Source of the DNA: Lactarius indigo
Lineage: Eukaryota; Basidiomycota; Agaricomycetes; Russulales; Russulaceae
Length of the DNA stretch: 64,000 bases
Assembly: GCA_025766275.1 (NCBI GenBank)
Contig: JAFKAC010000029.1
Span: forward strand, 124,001 to 188,000
Reading direction: 5' to 3'
Below, piece after piece: positions 47,301 to 60,246 of the stretch. The position numbers were made by a program, and so were the translations under genes. Each line of letters opens with the position of its first letter. Positions within the stretch are counted from its first letter, which is position 1. A model generated the notes under the pieces. The model saw nothing but the letters and a program-made list of their open reading frames with translations, did no database searches and was not told where the DNA came from.

Positions 47301-48411
47301 TCGTAGTCTGCGAGTGGTGGTAGCATGTCATGGGATAGATGTGGAACACGATATGCCAAGAAAACGATAGGATCGAGGAAGGTATATAACATCATAGATA
47401 GAAGCGAGGCGGTCTGTTCAGGGATGATTACCTGCAGAGGGTCCTGCAACGGGAGTCAGAGATCGAAACGTATGATATGGTAAGAGACAAACTCGCCTTG
47501 GGATCAACTGGGATATACTGGTACGGGACGAGCAGAGGGATGACGATAGCCGCGAAAGCCAGAAGGCCAATTCTGACCCATAGCAAAGGGCCTTCGGATG
47601 CATCGACAGGTGACAAGGTGAAAGTAAGCAGCGGCCAGATGTCGCGGTAGGCGTAGACTGAGAAAGTGCCAAGCAAGAGTGAGGAGAGATGGAAAGAAGC
47701 GACCGATGCGCGGGATCTCTGGGCGGTCAGAGTCATAAATCCCAAAAAGGCCATATACAGCTGCGCCAAGTCATGACTCGAGTGAAAAACCAACTCAAAA
47801 AGAACTTCGGTGGCTGGATTGACGCACATAAGTTAGACAAACTGTGAGACCGAGCCACTCGCGTTTGGTGAGAGAGTCGCCGCCGTAATGGCGCTTGCCC
47901 TTGTGGTCCCTACCATTGAGTGCGCTCACTGCAGACAATGGGGAGATGTGCCGCTGACACTCTTCTTGCACGGAGCTGAATATTGCAAGGGTGAGGAGTA
48001 CGAGAACGACGAGGAGGCGCAAAACCTGGAAAGTGAAGATGACCGATCCCCCTGCATTTTCCACATGATCTTTAACAGCCGACATGAAACCTGCCCGAGT
48101 GGCGCTCACGGGGACGCCGGAGTCGCCGCGGGTAGCGGCCACTGGCGCGTATTCACCGTGAAACCTTCGAACTGGACCAGACGAGAATATAGCCCAGACG
48201 AGGAGGACAAGGACGGAAAGAAGCGCGAGGTAGGACGGGATGAGGAGCGGGTGTACCCAAAGGCTGAGAGCGACAATGCAAAGTTCGTAACGTACATATG
48301 ATGAAATGGAGACTGAGAATGGGGTACAACTGCACTATATGTCAGGAGCACTCACGATGGAAGCTTTTGGGCCAACGCCTCATCGACGGTGGTGAGGACG
48401 ACCTGGTCCAT
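41335..48411 (-). CDS. Full-length ABCC-type (MRP/Ycf1-like) ABC transporter
   Basis: Many-exon minus-strand gene, ATG at 48409-48411 (MDQVVLTTVDEALAQKLPS), stop at 41335-41337 (LLYSIAASAGKA). In order: an N-terminal membrane region (PLLIPSYLALLSVLVLLVWA), the linker ADYDYTKNLVQRSFK, TMD1 (VTQLVFEHTLRIRVKAE, LFGWEPKIAARLAEKREQEL), NBD1 with GPTGSGKTSLL (about 45110-45150), LSGGQKARVTLARA and ILILDDVLAALD, then TMD2 (RIITRVTQDIRA). NBD2 has GRTGSGKS split by an intron near 42330, NLSVGQRQILALARA, LLILDEATSAI and AHRLRTIIDADK. It ends VEFDKPSELLK. The family exports conjugates, drugs or metals at plasma or vacuolar membrane; the substrate here is unknown. All diagnostic motifs are present and junctions can be placed, so it is probably functional. 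Start is chosen on family resemblance. Confidence 0.85.
42855..42896 (-). other. 42-nt ABC transporter intron that is mostly a perfect palindrome
   Basis: GT at 42895-42896 and AG at 42855-42856 join FSLTMA to FPVGFSSLILWWVRIL. Bases 42867-42879 and 42881-42893 are perfect 13-bp inverted repeats around one base. Confidence 0.7.
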
Positions 48412-50867
48412 CGTGCGATGAGGAGAGCTGAGTTCGTTCTGGTTTTTCAACAAGATAGCGTACGAGAGCGTTGCTGGTAGTCTGGGGGGTTAAGAGGAGT
48501 CGCCGTTGGAGTCAAGAGTAGGTCAATACAACCAAGAGCTACAAGATGGGGGAGATCAATCACGAGCGCTGAACACGTGCGGCTCTTCTCTCTTCTCGTC
48601 TCGTTGTATTTGGAACCAGTATATTACCACGCGCCGCGCGTCTTCGGCGGGCGGCGAGGCAATCATGACTCGGATGGATGGAATACAGTAGCTAACTTAA
48701 CTTACTAGTTACGCATCCCTTCCACGGTACTGTCCGCCCTCCCGTCAATTGTCATGGCCAAGGTCATTGCCGTTGCCCAAACGCACGGACAGAATGTGCA
48801 TCAGTAGATGGACCTTGAAATGGACACCTTAGTAGACAAAATGGGTCAGTCACTCCGTGCCCCGCCAGTATAGATTCTGAAAAACTTGTGGGAAAATCAA
48901 TGAGAAATTGATAAGATCTGAATATTAAGGTCCAGGCTTGGGTCCGGGCTTGGGTCCAGGTTCCACAAATCTTCAGCGCTCAGCTTGCACACCAGCCGAT
49001 TTCAACATGTTGGCAAATTCTTGCCGTACGTTAGGTGTACTGTCGTAGTGTCGCTGTCTTCGCCGATTTTCCTTGCCAGCTCCGGTGTAGCGAGTCAAAG
49101 ACGCTGTGTACTAGTCTTGGTACCAGCACTGTCACGGTCTTGAGTACTGTACGAGTTCAGAAGTTTAACGATTAGGTCAGCAACCCTTTTTTGGAATGTG
49201 TCAGGTGGACACGAGGAAGACGGATACGGTAGGAATGGTTCTCAGGCTGAGGTGGGGTCGCAGTTCAAGGTGATCGGTCATTTGATCCTCTTCGGTTCGT
49301 CGACCCAAAAAAGGTAGCCAGTTAGATTGAAGTGGGCTCTCATAAGATGCATTTCCTCTCAACTTCTTAAGTTCATAAGGAAAGTCGAATTCTTTGAACA
49401 AACGAATGGGCGGGATACTGCTCATTGGCAAGCTTACCAGTGTGCATTTATACCGTTCGTGTCGTAGCGGATGAACTGAGTGAACAACGAACGTATTCCA
49501 AAGCGCATATATGAGTGTTGTTCTCACTCGCCCGGCCAAGTCACGGAGCCGCCTCCTAGTACAAGACAATGTTGGTTGACCTTCTATCACAACTGTCACG
49601 ATGGATACCGGATATTTTTTTTCGCTCACGATATTGTCAAGAAACCTACGACGATCGTAGGTTAGGAGCATGTAGACGTATCATACACTCCCTCCAATCA
49701 ATAGAACCACGCACGCTACATGAGTGACTTCAGGTCTCGCGCCAGCCTACCCATATCCCCCAGCGACCACCCAACAAGTCCTTAACAACCCTCCGTACCC
49801 GCCACCCCAGCGCGGTTCACAAGAACTCCCACAGGATGCTTTCGGCCCGCAACTCGGCCACGGCTACGGGCAGTAGCGTGCCACGGCGGTGGTAAACACA
49901 ATCAACAATAAGCGGCATGTCTGGGGTACAACAACACCGCGTATGTCGACCTGGCGCAGCGTGGGGAGAGCCCATCAAGAGCTGTCACAGTAACGGCGGT
50001 GGAGGTGGAGGCGGAGGCAGAGAGGAGATTCTTCTGTAGATGCCATATGGGCGCGGGGATGTTCGTGGCGGCATAATCGCACACGAACGGGCTCATTGTG
50101 ACTGGGATAGGCCCCGCTCTTGTCCTAGCCGTTTGCCATTAAAATCGGGAATACCCACGGAACCTGGAGCACGCACCTGAGTTCGAGGACATGTGCCTGG
50201 CTGAGCTTCCCATAGTCGAGCCGGCCACGGCGTCTCTCAGGAAAGTTCCCATCCGCGAGATCAGAAATAGAAACTCGACACTGAAAAATCAAGTACGTGA
50301 TGCAGCGGGGTCACACGCTCGTCGAAGTGAATCACAGAGGAAGTGCTCTTCGAGAGTCACTGCCCTGTACTCCATTTTGAGATCGGTATTGGGTCGGGAG
50401 GGGGGGAGACTGGCACCTGGTAAAGGGAAACAAATAGCTGGTGGACTGCATAGAAAATAGGCGGGGGCACGAAATGTTTCTTGATCGGGGATGAGAGGCT
50501 TGCGTTTCCGAGGCGAGGTCGCGACGGGTGCCCTCCCGTAGGGAGCTAATGAAGGCCGGAAAACATGGGGCCGCATATGCTTCGTAATCGATCCCTTGGA
50601 AATTACTGGGCGTGGCGGGTGGGTGAAATAAAAGTGTTCTCGAACCAGTCGAGAAGTTTGGGTGGACGGAACGAGCATGTGCCGCCTCATTCGTTCACTC
50701 TTACCGATTCCGGTGGACCACCGGGCCGGCCAGGGTTGCACACGAGAACCCGCAAAGCCCCATACAACCATTGCGACTAGTGACTTGACACACATTTAAG
50801 GAGTAACCTGTGGTACTCTATCTAGTTGCCCACTATTCTCCATCGACATCTGTACAATTGCCTCGCG
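48412..50867. repeat. Spacer between the ABC transporter and NLR-5, with R1, R2 and UGX copy 5
   Basis: 48412-49200 would contain the ABC transporter promoter and has no other gene. A short direct repeat of GGTCCAGGCTTG-like units lies near 48930-48965. A diverged R1 is at about 49200-49400 and R2 at about 49430-49690. UGX remnants follow on the minus strand (CDYAATNIPAPIWHLQKNL near 50050, LDGLSPRCARSTYAV near 49950), broken by stops. 50460-50867 shows no gene and is the NLR-5 3' flank. Confidence 0.5.
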
Positions 50868-53800
50868 TTATGCGACCTGTAATGAAGTCGTTCCTTCCTC
50901 GTTTTTGGCATCTGCACTCGCGCCACGGTCAAGCAGTAGGCGCACGGTCTCTGTTTTGTCTCTGGATGACGCCAGGTGCAACGGAGTCCGTCCATGCTTG
51001 TCCTTTGCATCTGCGTTCGCGTCGTGATCGAGTAGCAAGCGCACGGTCTCAGTTTGGCCCTCGAGCGACGCCTCGTGCAATGGGGTCCCTCCGTCCTTCT
51101 TCTCGGCATCTGTATTCGCGCCATGGTCAAGTAATAGGCGTGCAACTTCGAGCCGCCCATCAGATGATGTCAGGTGTAATGGTGTCGCGTAGTCTTCATC
51201 TCGTGCGCTGATTTCTGCCCCATGTTGGAGTAATAGCCTCACGATCTCCACGTGACCATCAGTTGACGCCCAGTGCAATGGAGTACGGCATTCGTCGTCC
51301 GTAGCGTTGACACGTACGTTGTGCCCCAGTAGCATCGAAGCAATATCTAGCCGTCCATGCTGTGCAGCTATATTAATTGGAGTGAAGAGATTGTTTTGTT
51401 GTGCATTTGCATCTGCACCATGGTCGAGTAGCCACCGCGCGATATCGATAAGTCCGTCCACCGACGCAGCATGCAGAGGAGTCCGAATATACTCGTCGTC
51501 GGTGACATCCACGGCCGCGCCATGCTGGTGCAATAGCTCCGCCACCTTGAAGTGTCTCTGGTGCAATGCCGCGACTAATGGACTGTGATTAAAACCACCC
51601 CTCGCATTTACTTGCTCGGGATGCTCGATGATGATGTGCGCTGCCAGGTCACGGAATCCGCACAACGAAGCATAATACAGTGGAGATCCACGATCTTCGG
51701 GGGGATCTGCGAAGTTACCCCAGGGATCGTCGATGTCGTGCAACTCGAGCCACGCGGCAAAATTTGGCTTTGTCGAATCAAAAAGACGCTGCATCCCATC
51801 ATCTACGTGTGACGACACCCTTCCAAACTGTGCATGCTCCACCCAATGCCGACTGGCATATTGAGCCAACGGAAACCTAACTTCGACCTGGTCATCGCCG
51901 GCGCTGCCGTCCAACTGAAGAAGTGTTCCCAAGCAAGCCTGGGCGAGAGTCGTGTGTGCAGATTCGGGAATGATATGGAAGTATGAAGCATCTCCTTTAG
52001 AAGCGGCAAGCCGATCGGAAGTCAAGAATTCCTTCACCGAAAAATGCGAAAACTGAATGACCCGCGAATCGCCATCGTCGACTTCGGTGATCAGGCTTGA
52101 GCACGTAGATAGCACAGCTCGTTGCCGATCCTCCCACCGCCAGTCCTCCAACTTCGGTGTCACTCCTTCCGCCTCATCGAAGTCAAGCGCAAGTATTTCT
52201 GCGAGCTCCTCGACGCGCAGCGGCCGAGCAGCCGCGGTGAGACATTGCAAGAGACGACGAGTGTGATCTCGGTTGGCCATCCCGATCTCCTTCAACACTC
52301 GCTCATAAGTCTCGTCCAATGATTTCGGTAATTCGTTAAGCGTTCGACGGATGCTTTGCGGAAAGCAATGTTGCAACACTTCCAGCTGACAGAAAACCCA
52401 ACGGAACCTGTCAAATAGTCAGTGAGCATCATTGGCACATTCTTATACGACACTTACATTCCATCAGCTCTTTCCGTGAGCGTCTCAATCACCAGTTCTT
52501 TGTCTTTATCCCTCCATCTCCTCATCGCCGTATCCGAGTCCGCGTAAACGACAGATCTGATGTAGTCCTCAATATCCTTCTTTTGTCCACTTTGTTCGTG
52601 AATTGACACCGGGTGAAATGCTAGGGACTCAAGCACGGCTCGGATGTCGTTCTCCGGACGGCTGGTGATACATATATGAATATTTGGAAGCTGGAGGCCG
52701 ACAAGATCCTTCAAGAGATCGAGGACCTGTTTACGGGCGGGTGGAATTCCAGATGTATTGGGGCATTCATCTAGCGCGTCCAAGATGATGTAGATTGGGC
52801 CCTGACCAGGTAGCGCGAGCATCTCTTTAAGACACGTGATCAGCGTACTGGTGCTGGGCTTATGGGCGCCATCGTCGTGTGCTTTATAAAAGGTGGAGAG
52901 TATGTCGCAACAACGATCGGAACGAGCGGAGAGCTGTGTAATAAGCGAAGGAAGCAAGTTGCGGATGTTTTGTTTATCTGTATCCTTGAAATCGAAATAA
53001 AAATATGCCATGGATGCTAGTCCAGCCTCGCGCGAAGCTATTATGTCTTGGATGATTGCGGAGCTAGTTGGCGGCGTAAGTTCCTCAGGATGAACTCGAC
53101 AAATGACGACGAACCAAAGGATGCTCTTCCCTGAACCCGCTGCAATGGTTCGAGCAGATCAATGTCTGGGAGGATGAGAGGGGACAGAACGACGCACGTT
53201 TGCCGTGGATCCACAACAAGGACGTGGTCGGCTTGGTCTTCCATTCTATGAATATACTTCCTCGGAAGAACCATGTCGCCGTGCCTCCGTGTTGAATAGT
53301 GGACGCGATGTTTTGATTAGTGGATGGGTCCGGAGGAGACAGCCACGCTCGGTGGTCCTTCCGTATCCGGCTCCCTGCGACGGCATTTCAGTGTCAGCAA
53401 ATAAGAGCAGCAGGGCTAAAGAGCCACAGACTCTTTTCTTCGTCGATATTGTTTGCCGCCTGTTGCAATAGAGCTTGCGTTTCCATTGTCGTCACTTTGA
53501 CTACCTTACCATCTAGCCGTATATGAGTTTACGATCATTTTGTGAGTAGCTAACATGACAAACGCACCCTCAACAGCCAGGTTGACCTTGTCGCCGACAA
53601 CCTGTACTTGGTCGCCGACGTCTTTGACCTTGTCATCGACGCCTTGTACTTGTCCACCGACAGTTTCTACTTGCCCACCGACAGTTTCTACACCGTCCTT
53701 CACATGATGTGCGATTTTCAGCACCTGCACGACCGCCATCTGGGCCTCCTGCTGTGTCAATCTATCCAATCTCCCCAGCGCGTCCTCGACATCCCTCCGT

Positions 53801-54525
53801 CCAATCAATGTCTTCAGGTATCTCTCTGCGTATCTATCAGAAATGAGCAACGTATCATCAAGTGGTCGACTCACTAGCTCGCCCCTGCTTCATCTCCTTC
53901 GTCACGATCCCAAATATCCCAAGCACCTCGACCATTATCTTCACGATGATCTCCTTCATCGCCTCCGTCGTCGGCACCTCACTATACTCTTCGAGCCGTC
54001 TGAAGAAGCTTTCGATGCGCTCGAATATATCGATGAGCGCATCTTGGCTCGCAGCAACGTCCTTGGCTGCCTGTGTACGTTTCGGGATCAGAATAGAGCG
54101 AGTAAGGGAGAAATCCAGTATGGTAGCTACCAATAGGAGGACCCCGGCACCAGCGAAAATGACTTTCGCAGGCGAGAATACCTATAAATATGATATATCA
54201 GAGAAAGTGGATCGTAAACGATGGACTAAATGGGACTCACGAGTCCAACGCCCTCGCCAAGCGCCGCGGAGAAGGCATAAAGGACATTAACAGTCGGGTT
54301 CAACCATTTTGTCAATTTGTCATCGCCAGACGTCGATTGCTCGAACTGTTGGACTTGAGTGCGGAGAACGGCCAGGATATCGGCGGGAGAATTGCAGGTC
54401 TGTAACTGGGCCATCAACGGATGGAGAAGTAGATCTTGCTTCGTCTTCTTCTGATACTCTTTAATGGCGGCATTAAAAATGGCCTGGAGATTGGAAGAGG
54501 AAGCGGCAGAAGGTATTTGAGACAT
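50868..54525 (-). CDS. NLR-5, Goodbye-NACHT-ankyrin receptor with late stop codon
   Basis: Start codon at 54523-54525 (MSQIPSAASSSNLQAIF). P-loop exon at 53115-53139, NACHT exon about 52454-53065 (YIILDALDEC, ITSRPENDIR), last exon from about 52407. The heptad linker is the longest of the family (VGGQVETVGGQVQGVDDKVKDVGDQVQVVGDKV). Nine ankyrin repeats end TTSLQVA followed by TAA at 50868. In frame beyond the stop the sequence continues REAIVQMSMENSGQLDRVPQ, which aligns with the C-termini of NLR-2 and NLR-4. The stop therefore trims only about 20 residues and should not affect the NACHT or most repeats. 5' part and upstream region are near-identical to NLR-A. Confidence 0.85.
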
Positions 54526-55427
54526 TGCAACAGCAGCGAGGATAGACGTCTGAGGCTGGAGTGTGATACTGGGACTGCGGGTGAGAAGCGGCCGAGTTGG
54601 AACACCAGATCTAGGATAGTTCGCCACGAGGTTTGCCGGGTGACGCCCGCACTGCCACGCTCGGCTCGTACACAATCCGATATGAATTTTTGGCTACGCC
54701 GAAACCGTAATGCGCGAACCACTTGAGTCATTTTCGTCAGCGACTTGGACAGAGGCCCGCGCGGTGGAGTGTCGAGGGTGGTCTCAGTTCTCGACGTCGA
54801 CGTCCTCTGTGACCTGAGGAGGGTTGAACGAAATCCGAATTCTAGCCGAAGTCGAGCTTCGATCCGAGTTCAAGTGATTGCTCTCATCTCTTTTCTCTCT
54901 CAAATCGCAAAAATTAACCGGATGCGGGAACTAGCTATGGAGATGAATAGATATATTACCCGTGAATGTGGTGAAGCCGTCGGATTGTAAGGAGTATAGT
55001 GATAGATGGTCGGCGGAGGTAGGGATGTAGTAGGTGATAGGTAGCCAGTAGCCGTCAGAGAAAGACCATGAGTAAACTCGAAGTGCTTGGACATGTCCGT
55101 AAGGTGTTAACTTTTGATGGATGAGGGTGGGAAGAGGTATCAAGGATAGATAGTATGAATGATGGAGAAATGGAGAATGAAGAAGAGATGAGAGTAAAAA
55201 TGGGTAGATAGTACAAGTTGAGAGTACATACAACAAGCAGAATCGAACACACAAATCCGCGGAGATCCAGTCTGGGAAGACAGACGCATACAACCGACAA
55301 AGGTTACTGTAAAGGGAGGTCAAGAAAATTTGGGGTGGACGCATCAGATTGGGGGGGAGGGATTGCGAAGCGAATAAAGGAAAATCGCAAGCGACAGCGC
55401 ACAACTTTTTTTTCGTTCCTCCCTCCC
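54526..55427. other. Spacer upstream of NLR-5
   Basis: Near-identical to 551-1464 with small indels. It presumably holds the NLR-5 promoter. No gene is seen. Confidence 0.6.
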
Positions 55428-57535
55428 TCAATGGATGGAGCAGTTCCCGCCGTTCGAAGCCTTCGACGAGTCGCCACGCGCGCGCCTCATCATTGTCATC
55501 ATCCTCTTCTTATCCCGCGAAGCAACCGTCGGCGCAGCAGTATCCGGCACCGTCACACACGAGGCACCAGCAACGTCAACTGCAGCATCGACGAACGAAG
55601 AAGCCGTCGTCGCGGCAGATGGATCGACTCGCGCGGCCCGGCTAGCCGAGGACGCGCTGCTGCTGTTACCCGCAGCAGCCACGAACGCCTGTAAACTGCG
55701 CAAGCTGTTCGATTGAGGTGATTGCGATGCTGGCGACTGCGGCGAGGTCGCGCACGACGAGATCGACTGAGGGCGTTCTCTCAGGTGCGTATTATTCACC
55801 TGTTGCGGTTCTCGTTGGCGCGTGAGGATGATGGACAATTTCCGGTGTATGACGTTCCCCTCCGGTATCACGCTGGTCACTTTGGCCTGCGAGGGCGTAG
55901 CCCCGGCGATTAAGACATATGAGTTGGAGTGTGTCGGGTCGGGCGTGAGAGACGCGCGCGAGCGCTTGTTGAATGGTGAGAGGACCTTACACGCTATAGG
56001 CGGATATGGGGACGACGTCGGAGAAAGCTGAGGTGAGTTCGTACGCTCCCGTACCCGCTGGTCACGATCACGGTCGAGACTGCCTCGAGATGAGCTCGCG
56101 CTCGCAGGGTGGTGATTCGGCAGGCGTGGGAAGAACTCGGTGGGACTGCTGCCGCGCTCCGCGAAATGGGCATGCATGAGTAGTTTCGAGCGAAGGTCGC
56201 AAGTTAGCGCTGCGCGGCCTGCGCACTTGGAGTGTGCGATGTGGCTGCAGTGCGAACATAGAGCGCCCTTCTTCGCTGGCTCCATGCACACGCGGCAGTT
56301 GACGGCTACAGATCGATTAGCCCTCAGGTCGGGTTCACGCTCATTGATAACGGGAGACGCACGTTTGCTGAAGGTCGTCTTCACAAAGGTATGTTCGCGT
56401 ATCTCAAAGAGGTCTGCGTCGCTTTGCGGAACTTCAGGGAGGACTGGTGATGCACTGCCTGTAAAAGAGCGATGACCTGGTGAGCTGGACAGCATCGCCT
56501 TGTCACCGTCAAATTGCTGGCCTGCGTACACTGGAACCGGGGAGTCGAGCTCGAGATTTACCATCGAGTGTCGTGCCGCGCCGTTCTTTTGCAGGTTGGC
56601 GCTCACTCGCCGAAGGAAAGGTATGCTATCCTGTGGCCGTAAGTCCTGTGAAAAATCCGCGGATTTAGTCTTTCCTTTCCTACAGATATTGTCATCAGAC
56701 TCACCATGTTCAAGCCCCAATGGTTCTTCAGCAATTCATGCTCAAATAGTTGCTCCGCGCTCGGTCGCATCGACGGGTCCTTGTGGACACACTCCTTAAG
56801 GAACGCTACACGCGGACCGGGAAAGCGTTCAGGAATCGGCGGAGACATCACTGTATGCGTTTCATTTGTGTTGATAACTGCAGGAAAGCTGAGCAATACC
56901 AAACCACTCACCTGTCATCGCATTCCCGATATCCCCATACGGCGGGCGTCCCATCAGTAGCTCGATAACCGTGCACCAAGCGACCAGATGTCAGACTTGG
57001 GTGACGCGCCTTTAAGCTCGATGACTTCCGGGGCCATCCAGTTCGGCGTGCCCGTGACGTCCTTGATCTCGCGCTCCATCGCGCGCAGGTTGAGCGAGAC
57101 CACAAAGTAGGAAGGTCGGATAGCTTTACGTTCCCAGTCTTCGTCGTGATGATGTTCGCCACCTTGAAGTCGCAATGCACGACGTCGCTGCGATGAAGGT
57201 AGTCCAACCCCTCGAGGATCTTGAACTCGTAGCTTTCCACCAACTTCTCGTTCAACTTGCCGAATGCCTTGAGAGTCTGCCCAAGGGAACCGTTCTCGGC
57301 ATACCTGCAAGAGCACACGTGATGCGCAGTCATAAGTCAGTATGTGCAAAAACATAATGCGCAGCAACAGGCAGGTAAACGGGCAGGCAGTGGAACAGCA
57401 CGGCATATAAAGGAGGAAGGGGACGACGTACTCAAGCACGATGCTGAGAGTATTCTCGTTCCGGGCCATCCCTTCGTACTTGACGATGCTGCGGTGCGAC
57501 AATCACTTGACCAGGCCGACCTCCCGCATAAGCTG
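55428..57535 (-). pseudogene. K2, second copy of the NLR-joined Cdc7/SepH-like kinase pseudogene
   Basis: Same truncated architecture as K1, with a longer open C-terminal part (55428-56720) including CRVCMEPAKKGALCSHC, AHSKCAGRAALTCDLRSKL and the link REHTFVKTTFSKR that is deleted in K1. [14 protein letters not shown] and [10 protein letters not shown] are intact here. Lesions absent from K1: TGA at 57503-57505 (CGA in K1) shortly after the NLR joint, an 8-bp insertion at 57109-57116 that destroys DFG, and a 1-bp deletion near 56976 after DIWSLG. The glycine loop and ATP lysine are missing as in K1. It cannot encode an active kinase. The 430-residue C-terminal frame could still be translated only if an alternative start is used. 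Confidence 0.8.
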
Positions 57536-58352
57536 GTCCAGCCTCGCGCAAAATTATTATATCTTGGATGATTGCGGAGCTAGTTGGTGGTATAAGTTCC
57601 TCAAGGTGAACTCGACAAATGATGACGGACCAAAGAATGCTCTTCCCTGAACCCGCTAAATTGGTTAGAGGCGATCAATTTATGGGAGGATATGAATGGG
57701 GAGAAAGGCGCACGTTTCCCGTGGATCCACAGCAAGGATGGCCTTGGACTTCCATTCCAGGAACAAACTCCCCTGAAAGAACCATGTTGCTGTCCCATAG
57801 TGTTGAGCAGTGGACGCGATGTTCTGATTAATGGATGGGCCCGGCGGTGACAGCCACGCCCGCGTAAGTGACTCCCTGTGGTGACATTTAAGTCTTAGCA
57901 AGTAAGAGAAGCAGTGCTAGAGGATCACGAACGCATTTCGGTGTCGATATTGTTTGCCGTCTGTTGCAATAGAGCTTGCGTTTCCAATGTCGTTGCTTTG
58001 ACTACCTTGCCATCTAGCCGTATATGGCCTTACGATCATTTTGTGAGTACTAGCCAACGTGACAAACGCACCCTCAACAGCCAGGTTGACCTGGTCGCCG
58101 ACGTCTCTGACCTTGTCATCGACACCTTGTACTTGCTCACCGACTGTTTCTACTCCGTCCTTCACACGGTGTGCAACTTTTAGCACCTGCAAAATCGCCA
58201 TTTGGACCTCTTGCTGTGTTAACCTATCCAGTCTAATAAGCGCGTCCTCGATATCCCTCCTTCCAATCAATTTCTTCAGGTATTTCTCTGAGTCTCCATT
58301 AACAACAAGAAGTGCATCGTGATCTTGAATCGACTCACTTGCTCGCCCCTGC
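57536..58352 (-). pseudogene. NLR-B-beta, internal NLR fragment of the second chimera
   Basis: Copy of 3575-4395. It keeps GRASESIQDHDALLV, KKLIGRRDIEDALIRLDRLT, the linker VGEQVQGVDDKVRDVGDQV, and the P-loop exon at 57631-57655. It ends at the kinase joint (about 57535) after IIILREAG. Goodbye exons and the NACHT core are absent. The upstream joint to UGX sequence is at about 58352. The NLR part is better preserved than in the first copy, for example KKLIGRRDIEDAL without the arginine change. Confidence 0.75.
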
Positions 58353-58682
58353 ACTTCTCCCCTGCCCTCCGTACACCAACCCCACTCCTACGTTTCCTCC
58401 TCTGGTTCCCTGTCTGAATTTCGTGGGGGCTCGCACATGGTGGGAGGACTCACCTTGATATAGACCAGGAGCGCGTCTTGGTTCGAATTCTCCGATCCGA
58501 GGCCGTGGAAATGTTCCGTGTCGGTGCTGTCGGTGGCTTGAGAGCCGCCAGAGACGTAAAGAGAAAGAAGATCTCATCATCAGGGTTGGAAACTAGACCC
58601 GTACCAGCCATTCGGACGAAGATTGATGAGGGGTCGCCAGCGACTGGAGGATCCTCGATTCTGACAAATCATACCGGGTAGG
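58353..58682 (-). repeat. UGX head segment of the second chimera
   Basis: Collinear with 4396-4752 and with the same joint to NLR sequence. One short deletion removes part of the LTGLVSNPD stretch. Product unknown. Confidence 0.5.
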
Positions 58683-60246
58683 TAAGGATATATAGGTGGA
58701 AAATAAACGGTCATTTGAAGGAAAAATCATGAACAAAAATCGAATGCTTTGGACAGGTGAAACTTGAAATGGGTGAGGATGGGAGCCCGAGACTGTCAGT
58801 AGAGAGTCACATGGTCGCGTCGTCCCAATTTTCCTCCCTAGCGCTCACTGGTGGCGCCCGTACTGTACCCCAGAGTCAAACCAAGAATCTAGTAAGCTGA
58901 GCCCGTATCTAATAGACTACAGGAACCTGATACGAGAACCCCAGAGAGTCATGGTAAGAGACAAATTCTCCGTATCTCAGCACTCAGTACCTAACACAAA
59001 AACTTGGTCAATGTACCAGTAATAGTCTGTGGGATTGTGTATACTATAGTATGCGGTTCACCCTCACTACGTCAGGTAGCAGGCGAATCGATGGAAGAAC
59101 AACGAACATATTCCAAGTACGTATCGTGAGCGTCCCGAGCCTTCTCGTCCCAAGTCAATAGCTCGTCCCCTTCCCAATACAACATTTCGTTACTTTTACC
59201 TCCACCAAACTTCTCTTTTTGGCTACACCATTGTCGCGAGTCGACAGTAGTCGTAGGATAGATGCGCGTAGATATATCGTGTCTAATCGACAGAACCACG
59301 CACGACGACGCTTCGATCGCAGGCGCTACCGCCTCAAGCGTCTTCTCGCAGGAATAACAACCTCACGTCTCGCGCCAGTTGACCCACTTTGCTCAGCACA
59401 CACCCAACAAGTCCTGAACTAGTACGCTCCATACGCACCACCCCAGGGCGATCCACCCCTGTAAGAATTCCCTCAGAACATAATGTCTTCCATCTGCAGC
59501 TAGGCTACGACTCGGACCACGGCTGCGGTTTCGCGAGAGTAGTCAGCGTCGTGAGCAATGGGTGTACTAGTGCCGGGTGGTAGATGCAGTTCACGACGAG
59601 CAGCACGTTCAGCGCCGGTGCATCAGCGCCGAGCATGTCGGCCTAGCACAGCGCTAGGAGAGTCAAGTCGAGAGTTATTACAGGAACGGAGGTGGAGGCA
59701 GGGATAGAAAGGATGTTTTGCGCCGTAGGACAAGCAAGGGATGTCTGTTGTGGTGTATTTGCGCACGACTGGGCTCGCCGTTTGCTACGAATGTACGTGG
59801 GTTCAGGTGAGTGTGACCATCGTACCTCAGTCATCGCCCCAGTCGAACCTACGATTCCGCGACAGTGAGCAGCACATCGTTCTGGGCACAATCAACGGAT
59901 GGTGAAATACCGACGGATGAACAGCGCCTCCACACTGAATCACACATTATTGTGAAGCTGAGCTCCGACTGCGATCGTCAGGGCACCTGGAGCTACGTGA
60001 GACGGTCTATAACTAAGAGACATCACTGGCACCTTTAGGTCACATTGACGGAATAGAACAGTGCCAGTGACGGATGTCCATTTGGTCTTGCCGCCTGTGT
60101 TCTGCTATACAAGCCGCAAAATTTTGACATCTGACAGTGAATATATAGCAACGACACTCCAACCCAGCGCCAATATAAATGTGTCAATCGTTTCCCGTAG
60201 TTAGTACATAGTACCACGGTGACTTAACATACATCCGTAGAGTAAT
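58683..60246. repeat. Three-copy 3' spacer (copy 3), downstream of NLR-6
   Basis: Collinear with 4753-6345 and 29111-30675. UGX tail at about 59220-59890, hairpin at 60023-60070 (one mismatch). No intact gene. Confidence 0.6.

Noticed and set aside
49201..49671. 156-residue minus-strand frame as a gene
   Set aside because: It spans the R1 and R2 repeats, and the corresponding stretches at 10.5, 27.6 and 40.2 kb are not open, so the frame is fortuitous.
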